Below are positions 1 through 10,411 of a DNA stretch of 64,000 nucleotides, piece by piece. Positions within the stretch are counted from its first letter, which is position 1; each line of letters begins with the position of its first letter. This stretch comes from Prochlorococcus sp. AG-355-J04 (GTDB taxonomy: Bacteria > Cyanobacteriota > Cyanobacteriia > PCC-6307 > Cyanobiaceae), in contig QCDN01000001.1 of NCBI GenBank assembly GCA_003280885.1, positions 62,001 to 126,000 of the forward strand. The letters run 5' to 3'. Position numbers and translations under genes: made by a program. The notes below the pieces were generated by a model. The model was given only the letters and a program-made list of their open reading frames with translations. It searched no databases and was not told where the DNA came from.

Positions 1-41
1 ATTGGTTTTGACTATCCTAACTAAAGAAACGTTTTTACAAA

Positions 42-392
42 ATGGCGGGTTTTGGACTTCCTAACTTTGGACAACTTACAGAAGCTTTTAAAAAAGCTAA
101 ACAAATTCAGCAAGATGCTCAAAAATTACAAGATGAACTTGAAAATATGGAGATTGAAGGCAAAAGTGATGATGAAATGGTAAGAGTTTGGATAAGTGGA
201 AACCAACTTCCTTTAAAGGTAGAAGTACAAGAAAACATCTTAAATGCAAATAAAGAACAAATAGAACACAATATCCTACAAGCTATTCAAAAAGCCCATG
301 AATTATCAACTACAACTATGAAAGAGAGGATGAATGATTTGACTGGTGGATTAAATCTTAATCTTCCTGGTTTTGATAATAGTGACTCTTAG
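42..392 (+). CDS. YbaB/EbfC family nucleoid-associated protein
   Basis: 116 aa [13 protein letters not shown]...[16 protein letters not shown]...[23 protein letters not shown] typical of YbaB/EbfC. Confidence 0.9.
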   Translation: MAGFGLPNFGQLTEAFKKAKQIQQDAQKLQDELENMEIEGKSDDEMVRVWISGNQLPLKVEVQENILNANKEQIEHNILQAIQKAHELSTTTMKERMNDLTGGLNLNLPGFDNSDS

Positions 393-1275
393 AAGACTCA
401 ATCATTTCCTTATAAAAAGAATATCTTTCGAAGGATTTATTTAAATTACATCCCTCATCTTTTAAATGTAAGCAGTTACGAAATTTACACTTAATTCCTT
501 CTTCGATTACCTGTTTATATATTTCTGAATAAAGATTTGGTAATAACTTAATATCAACCTCTAAAGGTTGCATATTAAAACCAGGAGTATCCACGATGTA
601 ACTTTGATTCGATATTGAAAATAACTCAACATTTCGAGTAGTATTTTTTCCTCTCTTAATTTTATTGGAAACTGGAGCAGTACTATTTTGAAGACCAGGA
701 ATAATCATATTTAGCAAAGTAGTTTTGCCAACTCCGGATGGGCCCATAAAAATTGAACATTCTTTTTGCTTTAAATCGGCTAATAAATTTTTAAAGCAAT
801 CAGATTTCTCTAAATTTAAAGTTATTACTTCGTAACCCCATTTCTCAAATTTATCAAGTAGATATGATCTTCTCTTATCAGAAATTAAATCACACTTTGT
901 TAAAACTAATGAGACTTCAACTCCCATTGATTCTGCTGATATCAAAAACCTATTAACTTGTGATAAATTTAACTCTGGTTCTTGAACGGAAAAAGTAACG
1001 TATATGTTAGAAATATTTGCAACTGAGGGTCTAACTAAAAGATTTTTTCTTTTTTTTAGACTAGTAATTACTGCGCGTTTACTTTTAAAATCAATTTTTT
1101 CAATCGCAACTTCGTCTCCAACATAAATTAATTGATCCTTGAAATTGATAGACTTCTTAACCTTACATAAAAATTTCTTGCTATTTCCTAAGTTTTCTTG
1201 ATTTTTTAAATCAACTAAAAAAAAATCATTAAATTTTTTCGTAACTAAACCTAAATATTTAATATTAGTTTTCAT
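358..1275 (-). CDS. rsgA: Ribosome small subunit-dependent GTPase A
   Basis: 305 aa; [13 protein letters not shown]-loop, circularly permuted GTPase order with TKCDL before P-loop, DTPGF, C-terminal Cys/His zinc motif. Confidence 0.93.
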   Translation of the reverse strand: MKTNIKYLGLVTKKFNDFFLVDLKNQENLGNSKKFLCKVKKSINFKDQLIYVGDEVAIEKIDFKSKRAVITSLKKRKNLLVRPSVANISNIYVTFSVQEPELNLSQVNRFLISAESMGVEVSLVLTKCDLISDKRRSYLLDKFEKWGYEVITLNLEKSDCFKNLLADLKQKECSIFMGPSGVGKTTLLNMIIPGLQNSTAPVSNKIKRGKNTTRNVELFSISNQSYIVDTPGFNMQPLEVDIKLLPNLYSEIYKQVIEEGIKCKFRNCLHLKDEGCNLNKSFERYSFYKEMIESSKSHYYQNQED

Positions 1276-1495
1276 TCAATATTTTTATTTTTATAAATTT
1301 TTCATTTTCTTTGATTTGTTTAAACAAACATCCCATCTCTTTTAAATTTTTTAATACCATTTCTTCTGGTTCACCTTTATCTAGTTCAACAATAAGTTGT
1401 TCGTTTTTAGATAATTTCTCCAAAGCCAATTTAATTTTGACAACATTTAAAGGACATGGAACAGATTTAAGATCCAAATACTTTAAGGAAGTCAT
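1265..1495 (-). CDS. TusA/SirA-like sulfur carrier protein
   Basis: 76 aa; LDLKSVPCPLNVVKIKLALEKL matches TusA N-terminal signature with the conserved Cys; start overlaps the dnaJ stop. Confidence 0.8.
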   Translation of the reverse strand: MTSLKYLDLKSVPCPLNVVKIKLALEKLSKNEQLIVELDKGEPEEMVLKNLKEMGCLFKQIKENEKFIKIKILNEN

Positions 1496-2619
1496 TAAGA
1501 TTCTTTACCAAATAATTTACTAAAAAGTCCACTACTGGAATTAATATTTTTATCTGAATATTGAGAAGCTAAACCCTCTAAAAGCTCTCGTTCTCCGTCG
1601 GTTATACGAGTTGGTAATTTTACTTTTACTAAGACTTCATGATTTCCTCTCGCAACCGGATTACCAAGTCTAGGTACCCCTTTATTCTCAAGTGAAAGAG
1701 TTGTATTTGGCTGCGTACCACTTGGAATTTTTAAATTAACATCTCCATCAACTGTAGTAATTTTAACAGTGTCACCTAAAATAGCTTGTAGATAACTCAC
1801 TACTATTTCTGAGTAAATAGTCACACCATCTCTTTTAAGTTTTGAATCATTCTTAACCTTTATAAAAACATAAAGATCACCAGGTGGACCCCCTTTCAAA
1901 CCAACATTTCCCTCACCGGAAACTCTTAATTTAGTGCCAGTATCAACTCCTGCAGGAATATTTATTCTTAATTTTTTTCTGACTTGCTTCACTCCATTAC
2001 CGCCACAACTTACACATGGATCTGCAATTATCTGACCAGCCCCATTACATGAAGGGCATTCAGCTACTTGTGTGAAATTACCAAAAGGTGTTCTTGTAGC
2101 TCTTCTAACTTGTCCACTTCCACCACATGTTGAACAAGTTTTGGGGCCAGTTCCTGGTTTTGCGCCTGTGCCCCTACAGACTTCACATGTCTCCAGATGA
2201 GGAATTTTAATTTCTCTTTGTTGACCAAAAATTGCATCTTTAAAATCAACATTAAGGTCATACCTTAGATCATCTCCTTGTTGGGGACCTCTTCTTTGTG
2301 TTCTTCCTCCTTGTGGATTTTGCCCCCCAAACCCATTAAAAAAAGTTTCAAATAAATCAGCAAAGCCACCCATATCTCCCATATCAGGCATTCCAGCTGC
2401 GCCTCCAAGGCCAGCCTCTCCAAATTGGTCGTATCTTGCTCTAGTTTCAGGATCAGCTAATGCTTCATAAGCCTTACCAATTTCTTTAAATTTATCTTCC
2501 GCACCAGGTTCTTTATTAACATCAGGATGATATTGTCTTGCTAATTTTCTATAAGCCCTTTTTAAGGTATCCGCATCAGCATCTCTTGAAACTCCAAGTA
2601 TTTGGTAAAAATCAGCCAT
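1495..2619 (-). CDS. dnaJ: Chaperone protein DnaJ
   Basis: J-domain with HPD, G-rich region, four CxxCxGxG zinc repeats. Confidence 0.97.
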   Translation of the reverse strand: MADFYQILGVSRDADADTLKRAYRKLARQYHPDVNKEPGAEDKFKEIGKAYEALADPETRARYDQFGEAGLGGAAGMPDMGDMGGFADLFETFFNGFGGQNPQGGRTQRRGPQQGDDLRYDLNVDFKDAIFGQQREIKIPHLETCEVCRGTGAKPGTGPKTCSTCGGSGQVRRATRTPFGNFTQVAECPSCNGAGQIIADPCVSCGGNGVKQVRKKLRINIPAGVDTGTKLRVSGEGNVGLKGGPPGDLYVFIKVKNDSKLKRDGVTIYSEIVVSYLQAILGDTVKITTVDGDVNLKIPSGTQPNTTLSLENKGVPRLGNPVARGNHEVLVKVKLPTRITDGERELLEGLASQYSDKNINSSSGLFSKLFGKES

Positions 2620-2648
2620 TAGATAATGCTCAAATAAAAATTTGGAAT

Positions 2649-3368
2649 TTATACATCTTCAGAAGTATTTACCTCTGAATTAACATCCCCTTCAACTTTA
2701 TCCTTTTCTACTTCCTGTTGTGAATTTTGTTTACCAGGTCCCATAGAAACCTTAACCAATGCATGTCTCAAAACCTTACCTTCTAGATGATATCCTCGCT
2801 GCAATTCTTCAATAATAAAGTCCTCTTCAAACTCTTCACTAGGTTCTCTTAATACAGCTTCATGCAAGTTTGGATCAAATTGCTGACCAACAACTCTCAT
2901 TGGTGACACTCCCTGTTGTTTTAAAACTTCTACCAGTTGTTTATACAATCCTTGATAACTTCTATGAAGAGCTTGAGCTTCCTCATTTTCTGGTTTAAGT
3001 TGTTGTCGTGCTCTCTCAAAATTGTCAACAATAGGAAGTATTGCAGTTAAAGTCTTTGAAACAAGTTGGATTTTTAAATCGTCCTGATCCCTTGACTGCC
3101 TTTTTCTGAAATTATCAAAATCTGCTGAAATCCTTACATATTGATTTTTTAATGTTTCATGCTCTTTTTCTAATTGTTCTAATCTTGCATCATTATTGGA
3201 AATAGTATTTTTTAATTCTTCAGTATTAATCTCTTCTGTTTTTGGAGAAGATAATTCATCATTTTCAATAGTTGGATCTTGCTCAGATGAAATTTTTTCA
3301 GGAGCATTATCCTGAATAGAAACATCACTTTCTTTATTATCAATATTGTCTGATTGATTTTCAATCAT
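2649..3368 (-). CDS. grpE: GrpE nucleotide exchange factor
   Basis: [10 protein letters not shown]...VDNFERA...[18 protein letters not shown] is open to 3419 but MIENQSD at 3368 is a more natural start. Confidence 0.95.
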   Translation of the reverse strand: MIENQSDNIDNKESDVSIQDNAPEKISSEQDPTIENDELSSPKTEEINTEELKNTISNNDARLEQLEKEHETLKNQYVRISADFDNFRKRQSRDQDDLKIQLVSKTLTAILPIVDNFERARQQLKPENEEAQALHRSYQGLYKQLVEVLKQQGVSPMRVVGQQFDPNLHEAVLREPSEEFEEDFIIEELQRGYHLEGKVLRHALVKVSMGPGKQNSQQEVEKDKVEGDVNSEVNTSEDV

Positions 3369-3417
3369 TTTTCTAAAATTTAATAAAACTATTTTCCAAT
3401 AAAGTGATGCACAAAAC

Positions 3418-3440
3418 AAGTTGCGGAAGGCCGCACAAAT
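3418..3440 (-). terminator. Possible intrinsic terminator downstream of msrB
   Basis: GC-rich hairpin TGCGG-AAGG-CCGCA (3422-3435) between the msrB stop and grpE start, extendable by 2 bp across a one-base bulge; minus-strand 3' side is ACTTGTTTTG. Confidence 0.4.
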
Positions 3441-3442
3441 AT

Positions 3443-3937
3443 TTAGTCAGGAACAAATCTCAATGCTAAGCCATTGTTGCAGTACCTTTTGCCAGTGGGA
3501 AGTGGCCCATCATTGAAGACATGTCCTTGATGGCCTCCACATCTAGAGCAGTGATATTCGGTTCTAGGGACAATTAACTTGAAATCAACTTTTGTTTCTA
3601 CTGATCCTTGAATTGAATCCCAAAAACTTGGCCATCCTGTACCACTATCATACTTTTTATCTGACGAAAAAAGCGGCAAATCGCATCCCGCGCAGTGAAA
3701 AATTCCTTTTCTTTTTTCATTATTTAATTTGCTACTGAATGCTCTTTCAGTCCCTTCCTCCCTTAATATATAATAAGATTCTGGACTAAGCCTAGTTTTC
3801 CATTCGTCTTTTGAAAAATTCCACTCTTCTTTAGAAGCAATTGAAGATGCTAATACTTTAATGGGGTTAAAGATTATTTTTAAGATTGACATAGTAGGAA
3901 TTAGAATAAAAGTTCTTCTTGATAGAAATTGATTCAT
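3443..3937 (-). CDS. msrB: Peptide methionine-R-sulfoxide reductase MsrB with possible N-terminal export signal
   Basis: [43 protein letters not shown]; zinc CxxC motifs. Confidence 0.94.
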   Translation of the reverse strand: MNQFLSRRTFILIPTMSILKIIFNPIKVLASSIASKEEWNFSKDEWKTRLSPESYYILREEGTERAFSSKLNNEKRKGIFHCAGCDLPLFSSDKKYDSGTGWPSFWDSIQGSVETKVDFKLIVPRTEYHCSRCGGHQGHVFNDGPLPTGKRYCNNGLALRFVPD

Positions 3938-3959
3938 ATATTTAAATCACAAAAAAGAA

Positions 3960-4964
3960 ATGGATTTCGTTCAGCCTAATTCTATTAAAAATATTCATAA
4001 ATTAAGTATTGCTCCAATGATGGATTGTACTGATAAGCACTTTAGAATGATAATGAGAAAAATAAGTTCACAAGCTTTACTATATACGGAAATGATTGTG
4101 GCCCAAAGTTTAGTTTATACGAATAAAAAAGAAAAATTTCTAGATTTTAATGATGAAGAACACCCAATATCGATTCAGTTTGGAGGGGAGGATCCTACAA
4201 TCCTTAAAGAAGCAGCCCAAATGGCTCAGGATTGGGGTTATGACGAAATAAACTTTAATGTTGGTTGTCCAAGTCCAAAGGTCTGTTCTGGAAATTTTGG
4301 CGCTTCACTTATGAAAGAACCTGAAAAAGTAGCAGAGTGTATAGAATCCTTAAAAAATAATTGCAACTTACCGGTTACGATTAAACACAGAATAGGTGTA
4401 GACGATGATGATAGTTTCGTTAACTTGAATAATTTCGTAAGAATTATCGCAAATGCTGGTGCAGATAGATTTACAGTTCATGCAAGAAAAGCAATATTAA
4501 AGGGCCTAAATCCAAAACAAAACAGGACTATTCCTCCACTAAATTATGATTTAGTGAAAAAATTAAAAAATTCAAATCCAGAATTATTAATAGAAATTAA
4601 TGGAGGTTTAACAAATATCGATGAATCATTAAAAGCCTTAAATGATTTTGATGGAGTCATGATTGGACGTTCCGTATATAACCATCCTTTAAGATGGTCT
4701 GAAATTGATCAAAAGATTTATAGAAAAAATACAAACCCCAAATCTGCTTCAAATATTATTTTCTCCTTAATTCCATATATAGAAGCACATTTAAGTAAAG
4801 GAGGAAAATCTTGGGATATTTGTAAACATCTTATAAATTTAGTTGAAGGTATACCAAAAGCAAAAATTTGGAGGAATCAAATTTCCAATAAATCTATAAA
4901 AAAAGAATTAAATATTGAATATCTATTGAAGTTGACTACAGAGCTTGAAGAAATGGGTTACTAA
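3960..4964 (+). CDS. dusA: tRNA-dihydrouridine synthase DusA
   Basis: APMMDCTDKHFR, NVGCPSPKVCSGNFGASLM, TVHARKA; Dus family. Confidence 0.93.
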   Translation: MDFVQPNSIKNIHKLSIAPMMDCTDKHFRMIMRKISSQALLYTEMIVAQSLVYTNKKEKFLDFNDEEHPISIQFGGEDPTILKEAAQMAQDWGYDEINFNVGCPSPKVCSGNFGASLMKEPEKVAECIESLKNNCNLPVTIKHRIGVDDDDSFVNLNNFVRIIANAGADRFTVHARKAILKGLNPKQNRTIPPLNYDLVKKLKNSNPELLIEINGGLTNIDESLKALNDFDGVMIGRSVYNHPLRWSEIDQKIYRKNTNPKSASNIIFSLIPYIEAHLSKGGKSWDICKHLINLVEGIPKAKIWRNQISNKSIKKELNIEYLLKLTTELEEMGY

Positions 4965-5527
4965 TTTGTCTCGTTTGAAGCATTACTCTCATTAGACACT
5001 CCCCTTTTTCTCCTGCTTCTACCATTTTCATATTCAGAGTTTTCAGAAGAATTTCCATAACTTCTATCTTCCCAACCTTCTGCTCCAGAAGATTTATTAG
5101 TATAAGAACTATTAGATCCAGAGTTACCGCCACCATAGCCGCCGCCGTAATTGCCACCTCCATAGCCGCCGTTATTACCGCCATAGCCGCTGTTACCGCC
5201 ACCATAGCCGCCGTTACCGCCACCATAGCCGCCGTTGTTACCACCACCATAGCCACCCCTTCCTCCTCTACGGGATCCACCAGAACCCCTTGGCTCAGCT
5301 TTATTAATTCTTAATGGCCTACCCATAAGTTCAGCGCCTTGCAAACCATCAATAGCTGTTGACTCAATAGCTTCATCTGCCATTTCAATAAATGCGAATC
5401 CTCTTTTCCTGCCAGTGTCTCTCTCCAAAGGAAGTGAACAATTTAAAACCTCACCAAAAGGGGCAAATAATTGTATTACGTCTTCACGCTCTGCACGGAA
5501 CGGCAAATTGCCAACAAAAATACTCAC
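4961..5527 (-). CDS. RRM-type RNA-binding protein with Gly/Tyr/Asn-rich tail
   Basis: IFVGNLPF (RNP2) and RKRGFAFIEM (RNP1) followed by GGYGGGN repeats, typical cyanobacterial Rbp. Confidence 0.93.
   Translation of the reverse strand: MSIFVGNLPFRAEREDVIQLFAPFGEVLNCSLPLERDTGRKRGFAFIEMADEAIESTAIDGLQGAELMGRPLRINKAEPRGSGGSRRGGRGGYGGGNNGGYGGGNGGYGGGNSGYGGNNGGYGGGNYGGGYGGGNSGSNSSYTNKSSGAEGWEDRSYGNSSENSEYENGRSRRKRGVSNESNASNETN
5130..5265 (-). repeat. Low-complexity in-frame repeat encoding GGYGGGN units
   Basis: Repeated ccgccaccatagccgcc motifs, GC-rich compared with the surrounding sequence. Confidence 0.85.
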
Positions 5528-5641
5528 TTTAAACTCAACAAAGAAAATTTACCTTATAAAAAACTATTATGAGTAGTCTCATAACGTTGCATTATTATTG
5601 TACTTCAAAGCATACCATTGTTGTAGAAAAATAATTGAGAT

Positions 5642-7021
5642 TCAGAGTAACAATTTTTTTTGCCAATTATTTACTTCTTTTTCTACTTGAACAAAACCTG
5701 TACCACCTTCGCTATTTCTTGATTTAACGACATTAAGAGGTTTAAGATCCACAAAAACATCTTCATCAAATTCGGGATGAAATTTTTTAAATTCGTCAAT
5801 TTTAAGATTTTTTAATAACATTTTTCTCTCCAAGCAATATTTAACTATTTCACCAACAACTTGATAGGCTGTCCTAAATGGAACATCTTTACCAACTAAG
5901 TAATCTGCTAAATCGGTAGCATTAGAAAAGTCATTTTCTACTGAATCAGATAGATTTTTAATATTAAATTCAATTCCCTCATTAATAAGAATAGTCATTG
6001 CTTGAATACAAGAAGATATTGTTTCTGTAGTATCAAATATTGGTTCTTTATCCTCTTGAAAATCCTTATTATATGAAAGTGGTACACCTTTAACCATCGT
6101 TAACAATGCCTGAAGATGTCCATACACTCTTCCGGTCTTACCTCTTATCAATTCTGGAACATCAGGATTTTTTTTCTGTGGCATTAAGCTACTTCCCGTA
6201 GCACATTTATCTGTTAATTTTGCAAAAGAAAATTCATCAGTTACCCATAAAATTATTTCCTCTGAAATTTTACTTAAATGAGACATCAACAAAGCAGATG
6301 CAGAAACAAACTCTATACAAAAATCTCTATCACTAACTGCATCAATACTGTTTTTATAAATCTTTTCAAAACCCAATTCTGCAGCTGTAAAGTGTCTATC
6401 TATTTTTATTTTTGTTCCAGCTAATGCTGCAGCGCCTAACGGAGAAGTATTAACTCTAGAGCGTACTTCTTTAAACCTTTCACGGTCTCTTTGGAGCATT
6501 TCTAAATAAGCCAATAAATGATGAGCCAAAGATAATGGTTGAGCTCTTTGCATGTGGGTATATCCAGGAATTAGGGTATAAATATTAGATTTCGCAAGAT
6601 TTAAGAAGGATTTTTGCAAATCGGTTATTAAAATTTCAATATTGTCAATCTTTTTTCTTAGCCACAATCTTATATCTGTACCAACCTGATCGTTTCTACT
6701 TCTACCTGTATGTAATTTTTTTCCAGTTTCACCAATTAAACTTATCAACTTTTCTTCTATGCAATAGTGAATATCTTCAAAAGGTGGACCAGGAGAAAAT
6801 TTACCCTCCAAATACTCAACTTTTATTAACTCTAGACCATTAATAATTTGCGAAGTTTCAGAAGAGGATAAAACTTTTGTTTTGCCAAGCATTTTCGCAT
6901 GAGCAATCGAACAATCTAAATCTTCTAAAATAAGATTTCTATCAAAACCAATTGATGCATTAAACTTTTCAATAAAAGGGTCAAGTGCATTATCGAACCT
7001 TTTACTCCAAACTTTTGCCAT
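5642..7021 (-). CDS. argH: Argininosuccinate lyase
   Basis: [13 protein letters not shown] signature and [14 protein letters not shown]. Confidence 0.97.
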   Translation of the reverse strand: MAKVWSKRFDNALDPFIEKFNASIGFDRNLILEDLDCSIAHAKMLGKTKVLSSSETSQIINGLELIKVEYLEGKFSPGPPFEDIHYCIEEKLISLIGETGKKLHTGRSRNDQVGTDIRLWLRKKIDNIEILITDLQKSFLNLAKSNIYTLIPGYTHMQRAQPLSLAHHLLAYLEMLQRDRERFKEVRSRVNTSPLGAAALAGTKIKIDRHFTAAELGFEKIYKNSIDAVSDRDFCIEFVSASALLMSHLSKISEEIILWVTDEFSFAKLTDKCATGSSLMPQKKNPDVPELIRGKTGRVYGHLQALLTMVKGVPLSYNKDFQEDKEPIFDTTETISSCIQAMTILINEGIEFNIKNLSDSVENDFSNATDLADYLVGKDVPFRTAYQVVGEIVKYCLERKMLLKNLKIDEFKKFHPEFDEDVFVDLKPLNVVKSRNSEGGTGFVQVEKEVNNWQKKLLL

Positions 7022-7083
7022 ATTAATTAGTAACTTTAAGTATCTCTAATAAAGCATTTTTTTATATAAGTGACAAAAAATAT

Positions 7084-8427
7084 CTATTTCAATTGAAAAA
7101 TAACCATCGAGGCATCATCTTCCAGATGTCTATTTTGTCCTGTAAAGTCATCTAACTTTTTAAATATTTTATTTAAAATTTCTTGAGACGTATAAGATTG
7201 CTTGCATAATTTTGTGAGAGTTTTAATTAATCTTTCCTCATCAAATCTTTGCCCTAGAGAATTAGAAGTATCAATTACTCCATCTGTGTAATAAAGAACT
7301 AAATCATTTTGATTAAGCTTGATTTCACCACAATCATATTCAGCATCTTTTTGTAGTCCAAGTACAAATCCTTCTGAATCTAATTTAATAATTTTCTGAT
7401 CTGAACTTTTCCAAAGCAGAGGCGGATTATGTGCTGCATTAGCGAATCTCAATTTTCTAGTTCTAGGGTCATAATCTGAATAAAATAATGTCACAAATCT
7501 ATGTGATTGATTTAAATCATTAATTGCTAATTGATTCAAATCATGCAAAATTCTATCTGGAGGCAAACCTGTAAGGATCTCTGCACGTAGCATTCCTCTT
7601 AACATAGTCATTAAAAGACCGGCTGGAATCCCTTTACCCATGACATCACCTATTACAAAAGCCCATCGTGATTTTTCTTTTCTTTTTTCAGAGATATTCG
7701 TCTTTAAGCACATAAAATCATAGTAATCACCGCCTAACTGGAGAGCTGGTCTACAATGTGCAGCTAAATCTATACCATGGATAATTGGACAATAATCCGG
7801 TAGTAATTGAGATTGAATTTCAGCACCAGTGGAAATTTCTCTATCTACATTTTCATGCTTTTTCTTTGTTCTGATTAAGTAGTGATTTTCTAATCCAACA
7901 GCTAAACAGTTTTCAATAAAAGTAAAATTACGATCTTCAGTAATGGACAGCCTAGAGACATCTCTGCTAAAAATATAAATAAATCCTCGACATTTACCTC
8001 TAGATAGTATTTTTTTTGTTTCAATCTTATATTCTTTAAAATTAGTTTTTAAAGCATTATCAAAAGTTAGAATATCTTTTATTTTAAAATTTCTTGAAAA
8101 TTGAAATTGATTTAAAAAAGTATTAATTTCTTCTTGAATTGTTAAATATTCATCAATAGCAGAAATTTTTATATTTTTTTTCCATATCTCTCCCTCATAA
8201 TCTAGAGGAATAATTAATATTATATTATCAATAAAAATATGTTTAAAAATTAAGCATACATAATCCAGTAATTTATTTATGTTGGAAAATGATTTTAAAT
8301 AGTATGCTAATGAAGATGCGATTTCAGCAAATTTATATTTATTTTTTAAAGTTACTGTAGATTCATTTTCTAAAAAATTTTGAATAAATTTATTCGAAAA
8401 TATTTTTTCTTTATGATTATTTATCAA
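7084..8427 (-). CDS. RsbU-like PP2C-family serine phosphatase
   Basis: GGDYYDF, GDVMGKGIPAGLLM, LVLYTDGV-type motifs (LVLYYTDGV) of SpoIIE/RsbU phosphatases. Confidence 0.88.
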   Translation of the reverse strand: MINNHKEKIFSNKFIQNFLENESTVTLKNKYKFAEIASSLAYYLKSFSNINKLLDYVCLIFKHIFIDNIILIIPLDYEGEIWKKNIKISAIDEYLTIQEEINTFLNQFQFSRNFKIKDILTFDNALKTNFKEYKIETKKILSRGKCRGFIYIFSRDVSRLSITEDRNFTFIENCLAVGLENHYLIRTKKKHENVDREISTGAEIQSQLLPDYCPIIHGIDLAAHCRPALQLGGDYYDFMCLKTNISEKRKEKSRWAFVIGDVMGKGIPAGLLMTMLRGMLRAEILTGLPPDRILHDLNQLAINDLNQSHRFVTLFYSDYDPRTRKLRFANAAHNPPLLWKSSDQKIIKLDSEGFVLGLQKDAEYDCGEIKLNQNDLVLYYTDGVIDTSNSLGQRFDEERLIKTLTKLCKQSYTSQEILNKIFKKLDDFTGQNRHLEDDASMVIFQLK

Positions 8428-8494
8428 AACAAATATAATAGATAAATATGTTTTAACATTAAATTTAAATTTTTAAAAAAAATTCATTAAATAT

Positions 8495-9724
8495 TTATTT
8501 ATCTGCAAGCAAAGCTTCTACAAATTCATAACTATTAAATGGTCTTAAATCTTTTATACCTTCTCCAGCTCCAATAAACCTTATAGGCAAATTTACTTCT
8601 TCAGATACAGCTAAAGAGACTCCTCCTCTAGAAGTTCCATCTAATTTAGTAATAATTGCTCCACTTAAATCTGCTGATTTAGCAAAACTTTTTGCTTGCT
8701 TTAGGCCATTTTGACCCTGACTTGCATCTAACACTAATAATGATTCAACAATTGCATCTGGGACCTTTTTATCAATAATTTTTTTTATTTTTGCTAATTC
8801 ATCCATCAAATTATTTTTTGTTTGCAATCTACCAGCAGTATCAACAAGTAATAAATCAACATTTCTTTTTTTTGCAGAATTAATTGCATCAAAAACTACA
8901 GCAGCTGGATCAGCATTTTTTGATTGATTAGATATAACGTCGACATTACTTCTATCTCCCCATACTTTAAGTTGTTCTACTGCAGCCGCTCTAAAAGTAT
9001 CAGCCGCAGCTATCAAAGTTTTATAATTACTTTTTGATGACAAATATGCTAATTTTCCTAATGTAGTAGTTTTACCCACACCATTAACTCCTACTAATAA
9101 CCAGACATTTAACTTACCCTTTTTGGGAACTAAAATATCATTGCCCGAATTTTTTATTGGTTTGTCGATAATTAATTTTATTTCCTTCTTCAAGAATTTT
9201 ATTCCTGCTTCTCCACCCACTACTTCCTCGTTTAATTTTGTTCTAAGAGAACTTATAACTTTGTCGGTTGAATCAATCCCTACATCAGCTCTTATTAATA
9301 GAGTTTCTAAATCATCAAGAGATTCAGGAGTAAGAGGATCATCTCCCAATTTATCTAATAATTCAGTAACAAATCCTTTTCGGGTTTCTTCTAATCCTCT
9401 CCTTAATTTAGTTAACCAATCAATTTCATCAATCGATATTTGATTTATTTTTTTTCCTTGAGCAGCTAATACCATTGCAGACCAAGTAAAGTTATCATCA
9501 AATTCTCCTAATTCAGATTCTGCAACAGTTTTTGACTGTCCAAGAATATTTTCTTTATTGGCAATATCAATCAATTCTTGCTTTTGCTCTTCCTGTTTCT
9601 GTAATTCTTGCTTTTGCTCTTCCTGTTTCTGTAATTCTTGCTTTTGCTCTTCCTGTCGTTTTTTTAAAAGTGCATATGCTTGTGCAGCCCACTCACGAGA
9701 ATTATCGGATTCAGTATTATTCAT
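8495..9724 (-). CDS. ftsY: Signal recognition particle receptor FtsY
   Basis: GVNGVGKTTTLGKLA, DTFRAAA, DTAGR, TKLDGTSRGG. Confidence 0.97.
   Translation of the reverse strand: MNNTESDNSREWAAQAYALLKKRQEEQKQELQKQEEQKQELQKQEEQKQELIDIANKENILGQSKTVAESELGEFDDNFTWSAMVLAAQGKKINQISIDEIDWLTKLRRGLEETRKGFVTELLDKLGDDPLTPESLDDLETLLIRADVGIDSTDKVISSLRTKLNEEVVGGEAGIKFLKKEIKLIIDKPIKNSGNDILVPKKGKLNVWLLVGVNGVGKTTTLGKLAYLSSKSNYKTLIAAADTFRAAAVEQLKVWGDRSNVDVISNQSKNADPAAVVFDAINSAKKRNVDLLLVDTAGRLQTKNNLMDELAKIKKIIDKKVPDAIVESLLVLDASQGQNGLKQAKSFAKSADLSGAIITKLDGTSRGGVSLAVSEEVNLPIRFIGAGEGIKDLRPFNSYEFVEALLADK
9573..9656. repeat. Perfect 30-bp tandem repeat, 2.8 copies, inside ftsY
   Basis: aattcttgcttttgctcttcctgtttctgt at 9573-9602, 9603-9632 and 9633-9656 (24 nt of the unit), identical copies. 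Confidence 0.97.
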
Positions 9725-9790
9725 TATTATATGTAATTCGTAATTAGATATTTTAAAATACTATTCATTTATATCAAATAATTATGACAA

Positions 9791-10411
9791 TTAAATTGTT
9801 TGTAATCTCCTTAAAACTCCATTAATAAATTTTCTTCCTTGCAAATCACTATATTTATTAGCTAAATTTACAGCCTCATCACAAGCAACAGCGACAGGTG
9901 TGTTCAAAAAATTGATATCCACGTAAGCTAGACGTAAAATATCTCTATCAATTCTTGGTAATCTTTTTAATCTCCAGCCATCCATTGCTTGATCGATATC
10001 AGAATCAATACTTTTAAGGTTGTTTATAATATTACAAATCCTATGATTAACATCCTCTCTAATATCAATTTGACCGCTAGAAACAATTAATTTTGGAAAG
10101 TCTAAAGTTATTGAGAGTGTATTCATTACAGTTTCAATTTTTGTTAAAGATTTTTTTAACTCATCTCGAACATTTGAATAAGAGGAATCAACACCTTCTT
10201 GCAATTCACTATCTAATATTTTTTGAGAAGCATTTTCAAACTCTAACTCGCAATTATCTAATTCATCTCTGCAATAGTTAATTAGAGAATCCAAAGCAGA
10301 TTCAAAAATTTCTTCTATCTGGGATTTATTTAATTTAAAATCACCTTTATCTTTGATAAGGCCAAGAGAAATTAAAGATAATTCTCTAGAAAGAGATCTA
10401 TTATGCATCAA
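9791..10411 (-). CDS. nusB: Transcription antitermination factor NusB
   Basis: C-terminal LPRIDRDILRLAYVDINFLNTPVAVACDEAVNLANKYSD...FINGVLRRL. Confidence 0.93.
   Translation of the reverse strand: MMHNRSLSRELSLISLGLIKDKGDFKLNKSQIEEIFESALDSLINYCRDELDNCELEFENASQKILDSELQEGVDSSYSNVRDELKKSLTKIETVMNTLSITLDFPKLIVSSGQIDIREDVNHRICNIINNLKSIDSDIDQAMDGWRLKRLPRIDRDILRLAYVDINFLNTPVAVACDEAVNLANKYSDLQGRKFINGVLRRLQTI

Noticed and set aside
2064-2261. 65-aa minus ORF inside dnaJ
   Set aside because: Out-of-frame reading of the dnaJ zinc-finger region.
4936-5280. 114-aa minus-strand ORF rich in MVAVTAAM repeats
   Set aside because: Alternative frame of the Gly-rich repeat in the RRM gene; the repetitive protein is an artefact of repetitive DNA.
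9532-9747. Plus-strand ORFs with Cys-rich or ALPVSVILAF repeats (9532-9747, 9558-9743)
   Set aside because: Antisense translations of the 30-bp ftsY repeat, no independent coding support.
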